From Poecilobothrus nobilitatus (lineage: Eukaryota > Arthropoda > Insecta > Diptera > Dolichopodidae), in assembly GCA_947095535.1 (NCBI GenBank), contig OX352772.1, forward strand, positions 39,265,445 through 39,329,444: DNA of 64,000 nucleotides. The letters are read 5' to 3'. A model generated the notes under the pieces. It worked only from the letters and a program-made list of their open reading frames with translations. It ran no database searches and had not been told where the DNA came from. This document shows positions 58,716 to 64,000 of this stretch, one piece after another (position 1 is the first letter of the stretch; each line of letters opens with the position of its first letter). The position numbers and the translations under genes are program-made.

Positions 58716-61641
58716 GTCCAACTTGACCCACCCAGTATCTATAACAGGTAGGTAATTTAATTCCTGATTATTTTTCACGATATTTACTTTTAATCTATTC
58801 TGTAGGAATCGTTAATTCAAAAATCCAAGAATATGAAAATTTCTTTCTTATCGTTAGCCATTGTTTAAAATTTTAATATTTAATTAAAAATGAATGTTTT
58901 TAACATTAAATTGTATAATTTATTTAAATTTCATAAATTTATTATTAAATTGAAATAAAGACTTCATATTTAGAATAAAGACTTTATGTTTAGTGTAAAA
59001 ATATTTTCTCTTAAAAGAAAAAAACAAATTTTATGTAAATTTTTTTAACAAAACTTTGAATTTAATGTTTTTAAGGAAAATTTACGGTCATCCCGTGGTT
59101 TATTTGGCTTTGACTTAACGTAATCCATAATATTTTAAAAAAAAATTTCACTGAAATGCGACACAAAGTAAAAAAAAAACAAAAAATAAAAATTAGAATA
59201 AAAACAAGAAAATTCCATTAAAATTAAATTGATGGCTCCGTAAATTGTCCTTGAAATTTAGTTTTATCAAAAATACAAATTTTTGAAAGTGATGAAAATT
59301 TGTTTTTTTTTTGTTTTATTTTGTTTATGATTTTCTTTGTTTAACCTTGAAAGTCTCAAAATCAATTTTAATATATATATACATATGTATATAATTTTTA
59401 TAAATAATAGATTAGCAAGGCATATACATATAACATGTAGGTATATATACATTATATTGTCAGAGTTTATATATTTATGTACCTAACCTATATATAATAA
59501 ATTGAAAATGCTTTGATATACATTTAAAATTGAACCTAAGCAAAAAAATATGAAGTCCCAAGTCCCATAAGTAAAAAAAAAAAAAAATTTTAGACGATCT
59601 TAAAAATAATTTAGCGCAGAAACATTTTTTTTTTTTAATATTATATAAAGACTTGAAAAAAATGTCTTAAAGTCTTATTGTATCTACTGGTATCTAAAAA
59701 TGTAATTGTATTGTATGAAATTTTTCATAATGGTTTTTAAAAATTATTTTTTGGATTAAATAGATTCGACTATATAACCTAATTAAATTTTAATAATATA
59801 AATGTAGAAGTTCTAATAATACTAGAAAATGAGAAAGTTTAGCGTTATTAGTACTTAAAGTTTAAAAAGAAATTCATACTAAATATCTGGTATATGTTGA
59901 AAAAATTTCTAACATTCTACTCAAGAATCGTATATCGGAGATTTTAAAACTCGTAGATATATCTATTTGATCATCCATAATTAAGTTCTAGTACTTATCT
60001 CTGGCTACACAACTTCCTTAAAATTTTACCTGATAATTAGGCGTATATTATACATACGTGTATATCGAATTTTAGTATTAAATGGTCCTAAGAGAGATAA
60101 AGTATAATACAGAAGATTCTTATTAAAGAAAACCCTAAGAAATAAAACCGAAATCGCGATTTGTCCATAGTCCGCCATATTACCGTTTTGAAACTAAATT
60201 AATGCAGATCTCAAAAGAAAATAATGTCGAACTTTATTTTTATAAAATAAAAATTTTTATTTGTAATTTAACATACGAGTTTTATTTATCCGATTTTTAT
60301 TATTATACCAGGACATGGATATGGATTTTGATAAAAATATATTTTAAAATAATTGGGAGATCAGTGAAACAAACTTCCACTTAATCAATTATTGAAAGTT
60401 TGGTTATGTAAACAATTATAAAAATTCATCATAATTCAGAATTTTTTATAAAAATATTTTTAAATATTATGAAAAAAGCGTATAATTCTGATTTTGTAAC
60501 AAAATATAAAATGCCTTCTACTTAATTGTTCTTTTTACATACAAACATATTCCAACAACAAGGCATTTATAATAATTCCATCTAAATATTTTAAGGATTT
60601 CTATAAAAAGACATATATATCCCTTATTCAAGAAAGTTTACCATATTTACAATTTGTTTTACTTAATCCTTCTAAAGAAGAAAAAAAACAAACATATCCC
60701 TATATAAATATTCAACGTCCACCAGAAGCCAGAATTTTACTTTCAAAAACTTAATATTTGCAAAATTTAAATCTGGCCAATTCCACTTAATTTATCTTTC
60801 AAAGCGGTATTAAGATCGAATTAAAAAAAAATTGCAATTTCGAAAAAGTGAGAAAATCGATTCGGCCTCCTTTCTTGGAGCATTATTTCTGCCCGGGAAC
60901 TTTAAATTTTGTATCAAAAATGAAAACCAAATGTTTGATTTGTCGAAAACGTACGAAGTAAAGCACAATCATTATTTAAGCTAACAGATTTTAATAGAGT
61001 TTCAGTTAAAAAAGTTGTGGAGTTTTAAATATTTAAAGTAATATAATATATGATTATTTAATTTTATGGGTGATTTATTAAATTGAATAATTCAGATTTA
61101 ATGGAGTTTTATGTGATTTTAAATTGGCTTTAATATAATTTTTTAATCTTTTGATTCAAAAGTTAATTTTTGTATTTTACTTCTATTAAATTTTATTTAT
61201 TATATTTTGATATTATTATAATATGTTATAATAAACTTTCGTAATTTTTAAATTTATCTTATTCAATATTTATCTTATCCAAATTTATTAAAAAAAAAAA
61301 AATTGATATTATCTGCTCCACTAAATTTTATAATTAATATTTTCATAATTAAAAAGTGCTAATAAAGTGTATACGTATATTAAATAATTGTATACTTCTC
61401 TGATCTCTAATTTATATATATTATATGATTATATATATTTTTTTTTATGTCATTATAACATAATTATATACTATGTAAATAAATAAAATTATTTTAGTCA
61501 AATACGTGTAAAAATTCTAATTCGTTTCTGTCATTTTAAACGTGCACTAAATTTTTAATTACTTAATTGCCTATAATTATGCAAAAAATAATTATTTTAT
61601 AATTTATCAATAAAAAAAACTAAAAATTTATAAAAATTCTA
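58716..61641. other. AT-rich DNA, no gene seen
   Basis: Nearly 3 kb without a supported gene or element. Open frames 59267-59452 and 60202-60384 have no domain. Confidence 0.5.
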
Positions 61642-62430
61642 ATTTTTAGCACATTTCCAAAAAAATTTTGAAAAAATTTGTCTATTAGTTTCACTCTGTC
61701 CGTCCGTCCAACCATCTGTCCGTCTGTTTACAAAACTTCTACACCGTTAAAGATAGAGAAAAAAAAATTTAATCATGGGTAGGTCTCATAAAAAAATTAA
61801 TTTTATGGAACAACTTTTTCATGGAGCTACAGCCCCTCAAACTTTGTAAAAGCCCTATTTTTAAATGCGTATATTTCATGTTCCGCTTAAAATTTTTTCA
61901 ATATACAAACGCCCTTTGACAGAATTTTTTTACCTTTGCAAATTAATATAAAAATTCTGCGTTTTTTTGTTAAATTTAGTATTTAAATTTACCGTTATGT
62001 GAAAAACAAATTTTGTATGATTTTTCTATCTTCATAACTCCGGCACGCTTTTAAATAGGAGCGGCAAATTTTGTCGCAAGAAAGAACATTTAGAATTAGT
62101 ATAAGTTTTCTCAGAAAATTTTTTTTGGATCACCCCTTCTTTATTATCTATTAAAAAATCTCAAAAATTGAAAATTTGCTATTTTTATACACCTATAACT
62201 TAGGCACCTGCACAAATTTTTCTTCGGCAAGATATAAAAATTAAAGCTCCAATAATATATGTTTACATGCATTAACGATTTTTCTTAGTTATATAGGGTT
62301 CCGAATTTACAGCCCCTCTGCAAAAAATCCTGTTTTCACATTTTTTCTTATTAAATGAAATTTTAAAATTTTGTTGCAAGTCACAATTCTAAACAGTTTT
62401 TATTATCGTTTGGAAATGTGCGCTTTTAAA
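61642..62430 (+). mobile_element. GTCCGTCC TIR family, complete copy
   Basis: Left end TTTTTAGCACATTTCCAAAA; right end in reverse complement TTTAAAAGCGCACATTTCCA. The element of about 790 bp carries CTCTGTCCGTCCGTCC near the left end, then GGAGCTACAGCCCCTCAAAC, a TTCATAACTCCGGCACGC block and TAACTTAGGCACCTGCAC. It has no transposase. Inverted, truncated copy at 25.0-25.5 kb, related sequence inside the Helitron at 6.6-7.2 kb. The superfamily cannot be told from the termini. Confidence 0.75.
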
Positions 62431-63189
62431 AATCGTTGGTTTAATTCTACCTTGTTTTTTTTATTTTTTAAATACTTAAATATTTTAACTAATATAAAAT
62501 AAATTAGTAATGAATACCGGCAAAAACATAATTCAATAATTTAAGTCATTTTTGCAAATAATCTAAAATAAGCAGTCAATATTTAACTGGGTAAATGTGA
62601 CTAATTTGATTTTAACACAGATAATGTGTTTACTTTTAAGTATTTCATTCCTTATACTCTCTTGTGTCTACTCTATAGGATATCATTCCTTATACTGTTA
62701 AGAATTTCATTTCATCCAATAAAAAAAGGACTTTAGAAAAACAAAACTTGACTTATGTTGTTTTTGAAATGATTCCGATTCAATTATGTTCAAGTAGAGT
62801 AAGGGGATTGCTTCTAATTGTGTTTAAATGTTTAAACTATCCAACAGAAACTCAACAGAAACTGAAAATTGTTTAATTTTGATATTGCAAAATGACGTCA
62901 TCAGTTATCAATTTCAATATTTCCATCAGAAATTTTTAAGCTTTAAAAACATTTATCATAATATGAACTTTTTCTCATTATCACAATACTATCTCTTGCA
63001 TTAGTCTTAAAACAATTGTTCTATTATATTTCAGGTGATTCAGAATAATAACTGACTAAGTAACTTAATATCAATTTATGTAAAATGAAGTTAACTGCAT
63101 AAATTGATTAAATCTGTCCAGAGAACTGCTTAAGTTTAACCTTCCTTTGAAACCTTGCATTAAGCGCACTATCTGAGTTCACGTGAGAT
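62431..63189. other. AT-rich DNA, no gene seen
   Basis: No gene or element recognised. Confidence 0.5.
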
Positions 63190-63613
63190 CAATTTTATCA
63201 TTATAGATTTTATAAATTTTATAAATTTTATCATTCCCAGATGGCATAATTCGGCTTATGGAAATTCGTTTGTAGTACGAACATCGCGAATGTGGAACCA
63301 TCTTCCACCTCATGTCTTCTCTAGAATTGGTGATGATTATATTTACAATGTGCAAAGATTCAAGGTGAATATTAACAACTTTGTCCAAAATATGCCTGCC
63401 AATTTGAAATCTATTTTCATTCCTTAACTCAACTACCTACTATGACCAGGCAGTACAGTACTACTAAAAGTCGTATAACCCATTGTTTGGTCAATAAAGG
63501 GAGGTGGTGTTTAGTGGGTTAAAGTCCCACACACTCATAGAGGAATCGTGCTCGTTTTCACTCCTCTATAGTGTCTTTCGATGATTTCCACCTACCCTCG
63601 CAAAAAAAAAAAA
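63190..63613 (+). pseudogene. LINE family A 3' end with C-terminal codons (copy 8)
   Basis: Best copy of the family. From about 63239 the plus strand reads RWHNSAYGNSFVVRTSRMWN, then HLPPHVFSRIGDDYIY, NVQRFKVNINNFVQNMP and a TAA stop at about 63424. The R-T-x-x-x-W-N-x-L-P motif is the usual C-terminal segment of Jockey/CR1-like LINE polyproteins. The 3' UTR has AGGTGGTGTTTAGTGGGTTA, a GTGGG/CCCAC inverted repeat, GTGTCTTTCGATGATTTCCA, CCTACCCTCGC and an A tail (63601-63613). The minus-strand open frame 63179-63388 is the antisense shadow. Confidence 0.85.
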
Positions 63614-64000
63614 TAATATACTAAAAATCGTAATAAATATTTAAAAAATTAAATGAAGTTATTACAATCAAGAATCTGAAGTATTCAAACATAAAAGATC
63701 GTATATTGCAAAATTTACGATATTATAACTAAAACATATTACCTAATCTGACACTTATAGAAATTGAATTCTAAAACCCCACCATATGTTTATCCCTATA
63801 TATTGCTTTTTTTTTTTAGAAGAGCTCAAATACATTTATTCGGCGCCCGCTAGACGGTTAAGGATGATAATCTGAGTTACCTTCTTAAGAAATATAACTT
63901 TGAGGTTAAAAATAGACAGAACTTGACCGAAATTTGGACAAATTTATGATAAAATTGTAATTACAAACATATAATAGTATTAAAAATATTGAATTTATTA
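63614..64000. other. AT-rich DNA, no gene seen
   Basis: Short GC-rich patch CGGCGCCCGCTAGACGG at 63841. No gene recognised. Confidence 0.5.

Noticed and set aside
62885..62905. TGACGTCA CRE-type site
   Set aside because: An 8-bp palindrome with no nearby gene or promoter; expected by chance in 64 kb.
1..64000. CRISPR array, bacterial operon or phage
   Set aside because: No spaced direct repeats of CRISPR type and no long coding frames; tandem repeats here are minisatellites and transposon parts.

Overview
This 64 kb window looks like non-coding, repeat-bearing nuclear DNA from an insect, most likely a fly (Diptera). It is extremely A+T-rich by eye and packed with A and T homopolymers (24 A at 6067-6090, 23 T at 47620-47642), TA and TATG/CATA microsatellites, and short non-conserved open frames. 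I see no bacterial features: no rRNA, CRISPR, operons or ribosome-binding sites. The dipteran call is inference. It rests on base composition, transposon types, and one TTAGGTTAGGTT-led repeat at 56791-56930 that resembles sequence I remember from other flies (not checked).

I found no host protein-coding gene and no exon I could defend. The longest open frame (111 aa, 27998-28333, minus) has no recognisable domain. The window is probably intergenic or a very long intron. The identifiable content is transposable elements, nearly all non-autonomous, truncated or broken.

Layout. 0-1.7 kb: intact tRNA-derived SINE (666-861) and an RNase H remnant of an I/Jockey-type LINE (1283-1600). 2.8-5.2 kb: 9-bp minisatellite, a long hairpin (3052-3115), and tentative LTR-retrotransposon scraps. 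6252-8939: Helitron-type element with both termini, a 3' hairpin and an internal array of about 145 bp period. 10.4-11.2 kb: 3' part of an I/Jockey-type LINE with its stop codon. 13.2-13.5 kb: second Helitron terminus. 15.8-24 kb: several dead-on-arrival 3' ends of one LINE family. 25 kb: truncated TIR element. 27-28.4 kb: a TIR element and a cysteine-rich, possibly piggyBac-like remnant. 31.9-35.1 kb: two TIR elements. 35.9-36.2 kb: 53-bp minisatellite. 37.5 kb: partial copy of the 34.6 kb repeat. 39-43 kb: SINE, a TIR element with tandemly repeated ends, SINE. 44.05-44.9 kb: pogo-like MITE with LINE sequence inside. 45.8 kb: Helitron-like 5' end. 50-57 kb: LINE 3' end, three SINEs, two tRNA-like SINE heads, a 60-nt hairpin. 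58.3-58.7 kb: broken Tc1/mariner transposase. 61.6-62.4 kb: complete copy of the 25 kb TIR family. 63.2-63.6 kb: LINE 3' end with the clearest C-terminal protein remnant.

The elements show repeated retrotransposition of truncated LINE tails and SINEs, cut-and-paste MITE activity and Helitron rolling-circle insertion into AT-rich DNA. I found no convincing new biological system. The best leads are a six-copy SINE family with target-site duplications on three copies, the Helitron 145-bp array, an eight-copy LINE 3' family, the element with tandem-repeat ends, and two miRNA-precursor-like hairpins.
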